Below, piece after piece: positions 24,480 to 36,600 of a DNA stretch of 64,000 nucleotides (positions are counted from its first letter, which is position 1; every line of letters begins with the position of its first letter). The notes below the pieces were generated by a model. That model was given only the letters and a program-made list of their open reading frames with translations. It was not told the DNA's origin and did no database searches. Origin of the DNA: Primula veris (lineage: Eukaryota > Streptophyta > Magnoliopsida > Ericales > Primulaceae); contig OY821740.1 of assembly GCA_963682055.1 (NCBI GenBank), positions 20,314,814-20,378,813 on the forward strand. The letters are read 5' to 3'. Both the position numbers and the translations under genes were made by a program.

Positions 24480-24845
24480 TATAAAAAGTGTTATATTGAC
24501 AAAAAAAAATTATATATTTTTTTGTAATTTTTAAAAAAATTTGTGATTTTTTTTCATTTTTTGTAATTTTTATAATTTTTTATAATTTTTTATGATTTTT
24601 TATGATCTTTTGTAATTTTTTGTGATTTTTGTAATTTTTTGTGATTTTTTATGATTTTTTATATTTTTTTGTGATTTTTTATATTTTTTATAATTTTTTT
24701 TTTTTTTTTTTATTTTGTTGTAATTTAAAACTATTTTTTTGGGTTTGTAGAAAGATAAAATATGTCTATTATATTTTGGTTTGTAATACCCTTTAGTAAA
24801 TAAACTAAATAATTAAAAAATGATACCTATGAGTAATGTGAACTT
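24480..24845. mobile_element. AT-rich repeat element, relative of 31133-31637
   Basis: A long TTTTTTGTAATTTTTTGTGA-type low-complexity core is followed by a right end (GTTTGTAGAAA...AGTAAATAAACTAAATAATTAAAAA...ACCTATGAG.AATGTGAACTT) that is nearly the same as the right end of 31133-31637. The left terminus could not be found, so the copy may be truncated. Confidence 0.5.
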
Positions 24846-25648
24846 ATCAAAATATTTAGAAGTAATATAAGTTATTATGAGTTGGTTATTGTAAATTCTT
24901 CCTATTTTAATTTGAGTTAATATTCATTTAGTATCCTGAGTTTTATGCAAGTAGAGACCATTGAAGACATTTCCTTTGTTACTTCCTTACTTTTTCTTGA
25001 CAGCCGTTTAGATATGGCATTGTGCTCGATTGGGTTGAGGAATGTGGTTGTGTTTAACTACCATTAGTTTGTTTTGCTCTTTAATTAATGTTTTAAGTAG
25101 GATTACATGCATAAAAGTTTTGACTAAATCCAATGTATTAGTTGGAAATATACATGCATTCTTCTCTATTTAATACTTAACAATCAATTTTTGGCTGAAT
25201 CATGTACTATATAAATAGCAGTAATACTAAAGAGTCAGACAACAAAACCAGACTAGCTGCCCGACTTATTACAAAACATAAAAAAAACCAATATTTTATG
25301 CATCAATGCTTATTTTCTCCCTTTCACATATAAAGTCACCACTTATTCTGCAAATTGTTTTGTCATTTGAGTGGATAGGAGGGAAGAATGAAACAAAAAA
25401 GAATAATTAATATAAATATAATAGGTAAAACAATGAAGGACACAAGTTTTGATGACATGTCACATGTGCAACACTGCAAATTGCTCTATTATGAATAACA
25501 CAAAATATACATTATTATAGCTTTCCACACATTTGTCTTTTCATATATATTGTTTTATTTTTTAGAGTCGGGTAAATTGTCTTTCTAATTAGTCTGGCTC
25601 CTTAGCTTTATAATAGCTAAGCTAGAAGGTATTACAAACAACTAAACA
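24846..25648. other. AT-rich DNA upstream of the S1-like pseudogene
   Basis: No gene was found. A TATAAATAG-like box lies at about 25210, too far upstream (about 440 bp) to be assigned confidently to the downstream pseudogene. Confidence 0.4.
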
Positions 25649-26049
25649 ATGATCAAGTTTATTAATCTCTTTGTTATCGTAATATATATCGCATCTTTTC
25701 CTAAGTCGTCCGGGAAATATGGGTGGATAAGTGATGTTCATGTCACAATTCACAATCATGTTCCCGGAACGTTGGAATTTCGTTGTCAATCAAAAACTAA
25801 CCATTTTGGAACCCAAAAGATTCAGGAAAATGGAACTTTCAAGTAGCAATTTTATGCAAATCCTTTTGGATTTTCGCTTTACTTTTGCCATTTCTATTGG
25901 AACGGAAAGCAAAAAATATACATCAACATCATTGTGATAAATGGTTTGATGGTGACTTTAGCCAAAGAGCAGAGTGTGATTGGTATGGTACTGATGGTTT
26001 CTATTTCGAGGAGAATGGTCTCAAATGGATAAAATGGTATGATTGGTGA
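25649..26049 (+). pseudogene. S1-type (S-protein homologue, SPH) pseudogene
   Basis: The frame opens with a hydrophobic signal-peptide-like stretch (MIKFINLFVIVIYIASF), then WISDVHVTIHNHVPGTLEFRCQSK. This matches the start of the plant self-incompatibility S1 domain, whose members are small secreted cysteine-containing proteins of about 130 residues. The later blocks FGFSLYFCHFYWNG and FSQRAECDWYGTDGFYF, with a WIKWYDW end, are also S1-like. The gene is broken by an in-frame TAG at 25844-25846 and a net one-base loss near 25917. Total length and single-exon structure fit the family. Family membership rests on motif order only. Confidence 0.75.
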
Positions 26050-26626
26050 CATTTAAGTGTTGTGTACGTACGTATTTTGTTCGATCGGCCTTTTAATAAT
26101 GATTGGGTCAAGGATAAATGTTATAATGACAAATGTCTAATTCTAGTGTAATACAATATTCTAATATTATGTTGGGTAATGAAACCCAATTAAGAAGTCT
26201 GCTCATCCGCTTAAAGGTTTAAACATGTGGATTGTCGCTCGTGGAACGACGCCACAACCTCGTTGTTTCCCCTCTCTTCTCCTCTCCTTCTCGCCCAACA
26301 CCTCGAAGTGCTGGTTCCTCTTCTTTTCGTTAAAATAAAATAATTAAAAATAATATCAGAAATGATTAAAAGTGCTTGTTTAATTCATTTTTTTTTTTAA
26401 ATCACAAACAAATACGTGACTACTTTGCAAACAATGCATTTTTTTTTCATTTATAAACAACTTTTTATAAATAACTAAATTATAATTCATTAAAAAAGCA
26501 AAATAAATTTTATTATACTAAAATTGGTTTATTTGAATAGTTTTGTATTTTCTGGAGATTTTTTTGTAAAAGGATTTAATCAGCACCAAATCATCAAACA
26601 AAAACTTAGGAGTAGAAGTTTTTTCA
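26050..26626. other. AT-rich intergenic stretch
   Basis: Nothing is supported apart from homopolymer A/T runs. The GC-richer patch at 26227-26310 has no usable frame. Confidence 0.45.
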
Positions 26627-26634
26627 CTACTTCC

Positions 26635-27181
26635 CAAGTTTCAAAAAGCGTTAGGCGGAGATAAGGCGGAGGGGTACCGCATCGCCTAACCACTTAGTAT
26701 TTTCCTTGGATTTTCATATAACATACACGTAAATAGTATTATCATGTTAAATTAAGTATTTAAAGTCTATTAGCTTAACGATATACCATAACAAAGCAAT
26801 AAATATTATGATAATAATGTTCGAGCAGTTTAACATGAGCAAAAAAATGTCATTAAAGTGTCTGAAACATCAACTTAAAAATAAACTGCAAATATAATCT
26901 AAAATCAACACGATATCAAAACAAAATATTAGTATTAGTTTAGAAGTCTAATCATCTTCAGACTCATCCTATACCAGCAGAGGCGGCCATAAAAAAAAAT
27001 AGATTTAAGATATGCTTTATTTTATTTTATTGCTCTATATATTTTTTCTAACATATTTTAACCTATTTTGACTTATTCTAACCTTTTGACCCATTAGAAT
27101 TTGGATTGACCCAATTTAAGAATTATTTAAAAACGCCTAGCAATGCGAGGCACCGCCTCTCGGCCGATTTTTAAAACAGTG
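26635..27181. mobile_element. hAT-type non-autonomous element
   Basis: A perfect 8-bp duplication CTACTTCC at 26627-26634 and 27182-27189 flanks termini CAAGTTTCAAAAAGCG and (reverse complement of the right end) CACTGTTTTAAAAATCG, which are imperfect inverted repeats. The subterminal DNA carries GGCG/CGCC words (TTAGGCGGAGATAAGGCGG; CGCCTAGCAATGCGAGGC), as in many hAT derivatives. No transposase is present in the 547 bp. Confidence 0.7.
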
Positions 27182-27189
27182 CTACTTCC

Positions 27190-28599
27190 AACAACCAACC
27201 TTACTTACAAGTTGGTGACAATAAAATAACAAAGTATTGATTTTCATTCATTGATCTTCATGGCTATAGCCTATAGGCATCTATTTTTCTAAAACAATCT
27301 ATCATTTTTTATGCTACCAAAAATACCAAGTAAATTGAGCCTAAACCTCGTAACAATTTGTTGAGATCAAGAGTTAAAAGTTTAAACCTATATAGGCCAG
27401 CATAAACTACAAGCAACAATCCTTAGTATACAAACATTATACAGCAAGCCTCACATTATCAGTGGATGCTCCATAAGATTATAATCAAACAAAACCCATC
27501 AGCATTATCGTCGACCACTAATGTATAAAAGAAGCGACAAAACAAAGCCCCATCAGATATATTTCTAATTTTACCTCGTTTTACCATAAAATGCTTCACT
27601 CTCCGAAAAGAATGAAGCGAAGGGTGGTCTATATTGATGGAGAACACTTAAATTAAGCTATTGATTCAGTGTCAATTTTGCCAAGTGATTGAAATTTGTA
27701 CTGTATGTTAAGCTGACAATCTCTCGATATTCTTCTTCTTCTTTCTCTTACTTGGGAAATGGGAACATTTGCAGAATCAAAAGAGCACTCACGAGCCGTC
27801 GAGCCTATAGTATTCAGTTATCACAGAAGGCACAACTAAATAATGTCCATCGAGTATGATGAAAATAGTTTTGGGCCTTTGGCTACTGTCACATTATCCC
27901 ACTTTAAACAAACTAGTAACCACTAAGTTTGACAAACCAGCCACTAAACAATTTGGTTGGGAAAACTGATTAGTATTGATCAATTTCCATTGCATCAGCT
28001 TTAAAGCAAAAAAGCGGAGTACTACATTACCAAAGTTTTTTTTTTAAAAATAATTACCCTCAGATTACCTAAGTTTATCCAGCCAAAAACCTCACTATTT
28101 TTTTCAAGAAACTTAAAACTTTATATTGGCCATCATAAGTTGCAACAGAACAACCCATTACTCATAATTCTACAAGTTTCAAATATACCTAGAACAATGG
28201 ACGATTGGTAAGCAAAATAATCAAAAACAGTAATACAAATCTGTAGGAAAATCACCAATCACTAAATGTTACATAAATGGTCTGTTTGGCAACAATTTGT
28301 TGGTCAATATGTTGTTTTAAAAAGCAATGACAAAAAAATTGCTTATAAAAAATTGCATTGGTGCGTTTGACAACAAATTTTCGAAGCTAACTTTTCTATA
28401 AAAAGGCATTTGGAATCGGTGACGGCAAAGCTAAAATATCCAACAAATACAATACCTTTTCGAACCCAGAAGCTAGCTCTTTCAAAGATAAAAGCTAAAA
28501 ATGTGAACACCCGAAATTTTCTAGTTAACAATAAGCTAGATGAGAAAAAAGCTCATACCAAACACACACACACAAGCGAGGAGCAACATAAACAAATAA
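27190..28599. other. Intergenic DNA with a possible small TIR element
   Basis: No gene is supported. A segment from about 28279 (GGTCTGTTTGGCAAC) to about 28562 (CATACCAAACACAC) has short complementary ends reminiscent of a MITE, but no target duplication was found. Confidence 0.4.
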
Positions 28600-30595
28600 T
28601 CATTAGATAGATAAATACAATCACACATTTAGTCATCCAAACATCTCATTCATCTTCCCCAACTAATATAAAACAAAACATAAAACCAGAATCAAATCAA
28701 TAATCTCTCACCTATAATTTCACAAATTTAAGATACGTCTACAGTAATTTACGATTTCACAAAAATAAATAAATTCCAAACCCATAGCAGAAAGAAGAAG
28801 AGATAAGCCATAACCAACAGAAACAAAACAAAATTAGATTATAATAACAAAGACAATCGTAAATTCAGTCACCAAAAAAATTCATTTCATATTATCCCCG
28901 AGACAAAACAAAACCTAAACCCAGTAAACAAATCATCATTAAATAGATAAACACAAGCACAAATTTAGACATCTTACCCAAGTAATATAAAACAAAACCC
29001 CCACGCCGATTTTCACAAATTTCATATACGTATACAATAATTAACAATCTCATAAGACAATAATAAAACAAAACTCCGTAGCAAAATCGTCAATCACTAA
29101 AAGGTAACAAAAGAAGAAGAAGAGATAAGCCATAACCAACGGAACCAAAACAAAATTAGATCCATAATAAAAAAGACAATCGTAAATTCAGTGATCAAAA
29201 CAAATCATTTCATATGATCCAGAGACGAAACAAAACCTAAACCCACTAATAATACAATAAATTATCGCATTCGTCCTCGGTCTTAGTCTCAGTCTACAAA
29301 TTTCATATATGTCTACAATAATTAACGATCTCACAAGACAGTAATAAAACAAAACTCCATAGCAAAGTCGTCAATCACTAAATGGTAAAAAAAAAGAGAT
29401 AAGCCATAACCACCAGAAACAAAACAAAATTAGATCCATCGTAAAAGAGAATCGTAAATGCAGTCATCAAAACATATCATTTCACATACAATCCCAGAAA
29501 CATAAGAAAACCTAAACCTGCTAATATAGTCAATCACCGTCTTTGTCCTCGGTCTTAGTCCTAGTCTCAGTCTCAGTTTTAAGACATTAACAAAACTAAC
29601 AAATCCATAGAAAAATCATCAATCACTAAATGGTAAAAGACAAGAAGAAGAGATAAAGGCATAACCAACAGAAACAAAACAAAACAAGATCCATAATCAA
29701 TAAAGACAATCGTAAATTCAGTGATCAAAACATATCATTTCATATGATCCCAGAAACAAAACAAAACAAAACCTAAACCCGCTAATATAATTAAGTATTG
29801 CCTTCGTCCTCGGACTCAGTCTTGTCGGTTACTGAGAAAATCCACTAATATAATTAATTATCTCCATCAGTAATTTCACAAATTTCATATATGTCTACAA
29901 TAAGTTACGATTTCACGGGACAATAATAAAACAAAATTCTATTAACAAATCCATAGCAAAATCATCAATCATTAAATGGTTTAAAAAAGAAGAAGAGATA
30001 AGCCATAACCAACATTAACAAAACAAACTTAGATCTATAATAAACAAAGTCAATCGCAAATTCAGTCATCAAAACATCTCATTTCATATAATCCCAGAAA
30101 CAAAACAAGACAAAACAAAACCTAAACCCGCTAATAATGTAACTAATTATCGCCTTTGTGGTCCTTCCTCCCAGGCTCAGTATCGGACTCCGTTACATAC
30201 GTGCTATCATACTCAAACACAACCACACATTTAGTCATTAAAACATCGCATTAATCTTACCCAACTAATATAAAACAAAACCTGAAACCGGAATTAAATT
30301 AATAATCCATGTTATGCTTATGCGCGCACCCACCCATAATTTCACAAATTTCATGTCTACAATAATTTAGGATTTCACAAGACAATAATAAAACAACAAA
30401 CTAACAAGTCCATAGCAAAATCCTCAATAACTAAATGGTAAAAGAAAGATATCAAGGCATAACCAACAGAACCAAAACAAAACAAAATAAGATCCATAAA
30501 TGATAAAAGAGAATCGTAAACTCAGTCTATCAAAACATATAATTTCATATCATCCCAGGTAGACAAAACAAAACCCAAACCCAGTAATAATATAA
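28600..30595 (-). repeat. Tandem array of amplified 3' gene ends
   Basis: At least six imperfect units of about 250-450 bp share ordered blocks. One is AGAGATAAGCCATAACCA (starts near 28799, 29128, 29397, 29650, 29995, 30450). Others are AGACAATCGTAAATTCAGT, a CATTTCATA.GATCCCAGA block, and CTAATATAATTAATTATCGC followed by TTCGTCCTCGGTCTCAGTCT. The last block corresponds on the minus strand to the acidic C-terminal codons and stop of the gene at 30596-30940. The array therefore consists of duplicated 3' coding ends plus 3' flank of that gene, now degenerate. Confidence 0.65.
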
Positions 30596-30940
30596 CTAAT
30601 CATCGCATTTGTCCTCAGTCGCAGTCTCAGGGTCACTGCACACGCTATCGTATTCCTCTGTATACCAATCAGAACCCGTCTCTTCATCATCATCATCATC
30701 ATCATCATCGTCGGACTTATCAGCTGCTTTGGTCTTGTACCCATTACTATAATACTTGAACCGGTTGAGGTCCAGTGGTGTGATTGTGAACTGGTTTTGG
30801 ACCGGTGAAGGGGGGTTTGGTATGGAGGTTAGAAAGCGAGGGGCGGTGGCGGAAACATGGAGGAGGTTGGTACGGATCAGGTTGCCGAGGGTTATTTTTC
30901 CTAGCCTGGTTGCTACTAATTTCGCTGTGGCGATCGACAT
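30596..30940 (-). CDS. Small protein with basic N-terminus and acidic tail, unknown function
   Basis: I do not recognise the family. Starting at MSIATAKLVATR gives 114 residues. The first about 85 residues have no acidic residue except a single Asp and are rich in Arg, Lys, Ser, Thr and Leu, like a mitochondrial or plastid presequence. The rest is strongly acidic: a run of nine Asp encoded by a (CAT/GAT)n microsatellite, then EETGSDWYTEEYDSVCSDPE and a DKCDD end. The open frame extends upstream by 61 codons, but that part reads through a (TATG)n tract and is likely 5' leader. The 3' end, including the stop, has been copied repeatedly into the adjacent array, which argues that this is a real transcribed locus. 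A partial duplicate of the last 20 or so codons at 30130-30220 remains readable. Single exon; no homologue assigned. Confidence 0.6.
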   Translation of the reverse strand: MSIATAKLVATRLGKITLGNLIRTNLLHVSATAPRFLTSIPNPPSPVQNQFTITPLDLNRFKYYSNGYKTKAADKSDDDDDDDDDEETGSDWYTEEYDSVCSDPETATEDKCDD

Positions 30941-30953
30941 TTTTTTATAGGAT

Positions 30954-30990
30954 TTATGTATGTATGTATGTATGTATGTATGGATGGATG
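30954..30990. repeat. (TATG)n/(GATG)n microsatellite
   Basis: Seven or more TATG units followed by GATGGATG lie in the presumed 5' leader of the small acidic-tailed gene. Confidence 0.85.
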
Positions 30991-31132
30991 GGGTTTTGGG
31001 TTTAAGACGCAGAATTTCGGGTTTTGACCGACCCGATCGACTCGGTACGGTCGGATAAAAGTGCAGAATTATTTGGGTCGGGTTGGATTGAGTTATTTTG
31101 CACTTTTGTGCAACTTTGTGCAAGTTAGAAAT

Positions 31133-31637
31133 AAGTTCATATTGCCTATAGGTACCACTTTTTAATTATTTATTTTATTTACCAAAACGCTATACACATA
31201 TTTCATAAAAAATGGAAAAAAAACACATAAAATTATATAAAATGCAAAAAATCACAAAAAATGAAAAAAAAAATAAAATCACAAAGAAATAAAAAAATCA
31301 CAAAAAAATTATAAAAAATGAAAAATTCACAAATAATCACAAAATTTTAAAAAAAAATTACAAAAAAATAAAAAAAATTTATAAAAAATCACAAAATCAC
31401 AAAATATTATAAAAAATGAAAAAAATCACATAAAATTATAAAAAATGAAAAAAATCACAAAAAATAAAAAAAAATCACAAAATCACAAAATTTTAAAAAA
31501 ATTACAAAAAAAATAAAAAAACTATTTTTTTTTTGTTTGTAGAAAAATAAAATATATATATTATATTTTGGTTTGTATGATAATTTAGTAAATAAACTAA
31601 ATAATTAAAAAGTTGTACCTATGAGGAATGTGAACTT
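31133..31637. mobile_element. TIR element with AT-rich core
   Basis: The left end (AAGTTCATATTGCCTATAGG...) and the inverted right end (AAGTTCACATTCCTCATAGG...) form terminal inverted repeats of about 50 bp. They share a long perfect block with the core ACTTTTTAATTATTTA and TTTATTTAC. The interior is a low-complexity TCACAAAAAATTATAAAAAATGAAA-type repeat. The relative at 24480-24845 shares the right end. Superfamily not determined; no clear target duplication. Confidence 0.6.
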
Positions 31638-32166
31638 TCAACGATAAAATATTAAAAGAGACTCATTCACCAAATTAATTAGTCATCTCTCTTGTGTACT
31701 AGCTTTCTCTCTCTATATATATATATATATCCTTATTTTATTTTAGTTTTTTTTTTTGTCAGTTTTTTTTTTTGGATATTGTTATAAAGAATAATTTAGA
31801 TTATTATAAATTTTTACCAGGTAAATATGAAAAATTTGGAAAAAATAAGATTTTTAGGCTTTTCTAATTTGATTAAATGGTTATTGTTAGATGCTCAATA
31901 ATGGTTTGGACTTATTTGGCTTATAAAAAGAATTCCGGGTCAAACGGATCGGATCGGGTATAAACGGATCGGGTCGAGTTCTTAAATCTTAACTATACGT
32001 GAGCAAGTCCAAAAAGAAAAGAAAATGTGATTATGTATAAATCTAAAACTCAACCCAAAGCAAGCATAATCTTATCTTCCTCAAACCGGGATAACTTTAT
32101 TGTACGAACAACTGCAATAATTTCATTTTTGTATATGGTTTGTTGGAATGTAGGGAAACAATAAAC
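31638..32166. other. Intergenic DNA
   Basis: AT-rich, with a short (TA)n near 31716-31730 and GGATCGGGT-type words near 31945. No gene is supported. Confidence 0.45.
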
Positions 32167-32319
32167 TTAAAAGAGCCTCCCGACTACAAAAACACTTCCT
32201 GCTGCAACTAAAGTGCTAAGAATGAGAGGGCTTGACAACATTTTAGCACAAGAATTTGCTGCGTAAATTGTAGCGACCAAGCCCATTCCTTTCAATAATG
32301 CATAGCAAAAGTTACTTCC
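32167..32319 (-). CDS. Possible orphan terminal exon of an unidentified small membrane protein
   Basis: After a plausible acceptor (CGGCAG at 32320-32325), 50 codons read GSNFCYALLKGMGLVATIYA and end SVFVVGRLF with a stop. The peptide contains two hydrophobic stretches separated by a short linker (AANSCAKMLSSP) and looks like real membrane protein. I could not find upstream exons between this and the UKL stop at 32751. It may be a gene remnant or the last exon of a gene with a short, unrecognised first exon. Function unknown. Confidence 0.3.
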   Translation of the reverse strand, partial: GSNFCYALLKGMGLVATIYAANSCAKMLSSPLILSTLVAAGSVFVVGRLF

Positions 32320-32750
32320 CTGCCGATGAAGGAACAAATGGCTCAACTTTATCCCCCAAGAACACAAATATCAATAGGCGGTATGCAACGAGAAGCTAAA
32401 TCTGGAAATGTATAACTTTTGGCTTCCTGATATTGTTCCTTTCACAAGTTTCCATAACCAATTACTTGGAACTTAACATTCTCAAGCTATTGCACGGGTA
32501 TACTTTTTTTCCTAAGTCTCTTTTGAGAATAATTATATTAGTACCAAGATCAGGAAATGTATAAACCAGAAGAAGATAATTATGTTGGACGTATCAGAAT
32601 TGACGCGGATGAAGGCAAGTTTCGAGTATATTTAGTGTTTTTTAATTATAAAGTGTAGAAATCATAACAAAGCTCATGGTTTATAATGTTTTGAAGAAAA
32701 CATCATCAGATATTACAACAGGGTCGGTCACAACCAAACCGGTCAAAAGT

Positions 32751-33640
32751 TTATAGTGTAGGAACAGCTTGTTGATCATCATCGTCTGTGCCAAAATATC
32801 GATCTCCAAATTCACCCATACCGGGTATAACACGAAAATCATTATTTAATCCAGTTTCTATTTCAGAGGTGACAATTTTTAATCTTGGGAATTGTTTGCA
32901 TACAACGTGAATTCCTTGTGGTGCCTGGAGAAACAAAACATAAATATTCAAAGTTACAATTTATGAACAAGACTGATGATTCGCCATTTTTGTCTCTTGT
33001 AATTGAAATAAGAAACTAATGAACTTACAGATATTAAATTGAGAAAAATGATGTTCGCTTCTGGAACACCCTTCTTAATCAGTAAGGATATAGCTTCAAC
33101 AGCCGAATTACCTGAGAAAGCGGTATAAGTAAAAATTCAGAAGCCAGCGATTAAGCTTGGATCCATAGACTTTTTTTTTTCTTTGACAGTGTCAATTTTC
33201 AGATGTACTAAGCTAGACTTCATATTCAAGATAACTAAGAACCACTTTCAAGTGAGAAATGTCGAAAAGTAAGAAACAGCCTAACCTGTGCCTAAGATTG
33301 GATCCAACAAAAGCACATGCCTGTCTGAAATATCCTTTGGGAGTTTTTCATATATCAACTGTATAACATTTAAAAGAATGTCAACGCCTAAGCACAATAT
33401 GTTAACATAAACAGATATTGGAAAAGAATGACGAGGGATATGAACCTGTTGTCCATTGTCACCTTCTCTATGAATAAGAATCTTTCCAATCTTTATACCT
33501 TTACAACATGCCCTCAATGCATTCTCCATACTCTCTCCACTATCACACAAGTCAAGTTTTTATAATTATTAGTACTATATAACTAGAAAAATTGTAACTC
33601 GTCAGTTAATGCATATTGATTGGAAAAAATAGAGAGAGAG

Positions 33641-33691
<51 letters not shown>

Positions 33692-36600
33692 AGAGAGAGA
33701 GAGAGGAACAGCTGCATAGTACAGGTAAGTGCCTATAACTTGGCCAAAGAAAAATAGGATTATAGGATACCTTCTAATAACAGAGACACCGCATAAACTT
33801 TTACAGAAATCCACACCGGTATACACAGATCCTGATACAAAATATCATGAATGTAAAAATCCAAGAGGAAGGTTATGAACCATAGAGCATAAAGTTTCTG
33901 TGTCTGTAATTAAAAATAATTTAAGGATGAAAGACAAAAGTTGACCTGTAATCAAGAATAGAAAATTGGAAACAAGAAAAGCATATACTATGACCTTGTT
34001 TAGTTGCAGCTTTTAAGCTCAGTTTTTTGTTATGATTTTTCACTAAACTTTATTTAGCTGATCACCAAAAACCCTAAGCTCTTCTGGGTCTTTGGCATGA
34101 AAAAGCTAGAAGATGTAAACCGGATGGACTCAGCTTTTTTGTCAACTTTCAAAATCCAGCAAATTTGCTTAGAAGCTGCAACCAAACAAGAACTAAGTTG
34201 AAGTGAGAGAAGCTTACCAGTTGGTGTGATCACCTGCTTTTCTGTGAATGGGAGATGTCCGAGACCATTTTCAACAACCTTGATACAAATATTAGAGAGA
34301 TAATTTAAGACAACTGAACAAACAAGAAGTATCACGAACAATTAAAACGCATCCTACTAGAACAATTACCTACCAGTCGAATTAATCGATCAGCATAAAA
34401 CACAAAGTCGTGTTTTGTAGTTTGAGCATCTCGTATGAGTGTATGCATACCCCGAATCTGGATTGAAAAAATCAATAGCATTATATCGAATCTCGTTTAA
34501 GAGTCCTGTATGAATTACTATGTTCAAGTAGTTTAAGCAAATTATACCTGGAATGTAGAGTGAATGACATAAAGATTAGGATAGATTTTACAAAGATCAT
34601 GTTGACCAAGTTTTGTTCTGATATGTTGGACAATGAGGTCAATTGCAACATGATTGTCTCCTCCACGAGGAATAATGATGTCAGCATACTTCTTCGTTGG
34701 AAGTATGAAATCATCAAAAGCAGGTTTCACAAATTTTGAGTACTGCAAAAGAAATCACTAGATAAGAAGAAAACAAAACGTGAAACTTGTTAAATATACA
34801 TGGAATATGATGTAATCACCATTTATATGGATTCTTTATTAGAAATGTTAGCCAGAATTAGGTGACAAATAGACTAATTGATCAATATCAAGAAAAAAGG
34901 ACGAGGATTCGAAAAAAATGTGCCTCTTGAGAAGCAAGGGATGAGAGGAGGCTACTACGGTTTGACTGATTTCATTCATAACAACTACACGAGGATAATT
35001 AGTAGAAGACTTTCGTAAGCCGTTGGTGACTATTGACTATTAGCCAAAGTATACCAACAATTGAATAAATAATAGATAACGGAATATAAGATAGATGTTT
35101 TATCAAATTACATGGGCAATTGAAAACCTAAAGAGAATTATGAGTTTGAGGAACCTGAATTTGGTGGAATGTTAAAAATATCAAGAGTCGGTATATACCA
35201 ATAATACAATAAGAATTTAAAACTCAATTTCCATTGATCTATAAGAAAATTAAGATTTCAAACCTGGTCAAGAATCGTATTTATATCTCTACCCTTTTCA
35301 CTCGTATCACGCCGTATTCTCCTCGCCAGGCGAACATCGGCATCTGCATCGGGAAATTCCAAAGTTGCGAACATAAACCTTGATAAGTTAACGAAGTTAA
35401 GTAAAGAAATTCAAAATTTATTACTATAAATTCTATCAACTTAGTCGCCATAATCTTTAGCTCCAAATTTTAGCAAACATTTTATATAAAAGAAAATAAA
35501 TAGAATCCATATGATATGGAGCAAGATGTCAGCTGTTAAAGGAAAGAAAAGAACCTGTATCAACAAAAATCTTCATATTCATGAGCTCTCGCACCCGAGG
35601 ATCATGAAATATTAGTATTCCTTCCAAAATTATCACATCTGAAGGATTTACCTAAAACAATCACAACAAACACCAAAACAGAAAAAGTTCACCGACAAGA
35701 AATAGTAGCAGGAAAAATGACGAAGAATTAACAAGCATGAAATCTATAAATCCACACGCTTTGATGGCTAAGTAAAGAAAATTACCCTTCGAGCTGGGAA
35801 TACATCATTTTTATAACTTCTGAAATCATACTTTGAAATATTTACTGCTTGCCCGTGCTTCAACTTCTCCATAGCACATAATAATTGCTCGGTGTCAAAT
35901 GCATCTGAATAAAGTACGGGATTCATGTTTTAAAAGAGTAATTACAATGAGCAGAAGAACCACTAAGCAGCTAAATAGAGTTCATTGAATCAACACAAGG
36001 AACAAAAGTACACACAAAAGGACATGCATTACGTTCTGAACCTATCATTTCCAACCATTGCAAATCAAAATCTTACATAAATTGCAACAGTAAGATCATT
36101 AATTATGATTGTCATGCTCCTATTGTAACTTCAACTTTTAAATTCGTGAAGAAAATTAAGTCATCCGTTTGTAAGAGACTAGAGTCTAAATTTATATTAC
36201 TACAATGAAACAATAGTAATTAAAAGGTAACAAATTATTTAGAGTTGGGGATATTGCAGAATATGTTCGCAATTGCTTAACAGAAGTTACGTATCAACAA
36301 GCATAACGAGTAAAGTTAATATATCTAATAGCGAGATTCTTCTCAAGGAATTAACACGCACCATGAATAAAAGCATAAAGGATTAATAAAATATAACATC
36401 TTTGATAATAGAACGTAAACTAAAAGATACAGAACACACCAGGGTGGTCAAAGTTGTAATCCTGAACTCTTGAAAGCTCCTCCGGAGTAAGATTATGGTA
36501 AAAAGAATCCTACGCAAAATCATGAATAACTCTACAATTAATACACACCAATATTTCCTTGAATAATAACATTAACTAAGGTGAAAATTGGCATACATGT

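Noticed and set aside
25844..25855. Programmed readthrough of the S1-like gene
   Set aside because: The context lacks the last base of the leaky motif, and a separate frameshift further on still breaks the protein.
33602..33826. Minus-strand ORF rich in Thr-His
   Set aside because: It is a translation of the (GT)n microsatellite and flanks inside a UKL intron.
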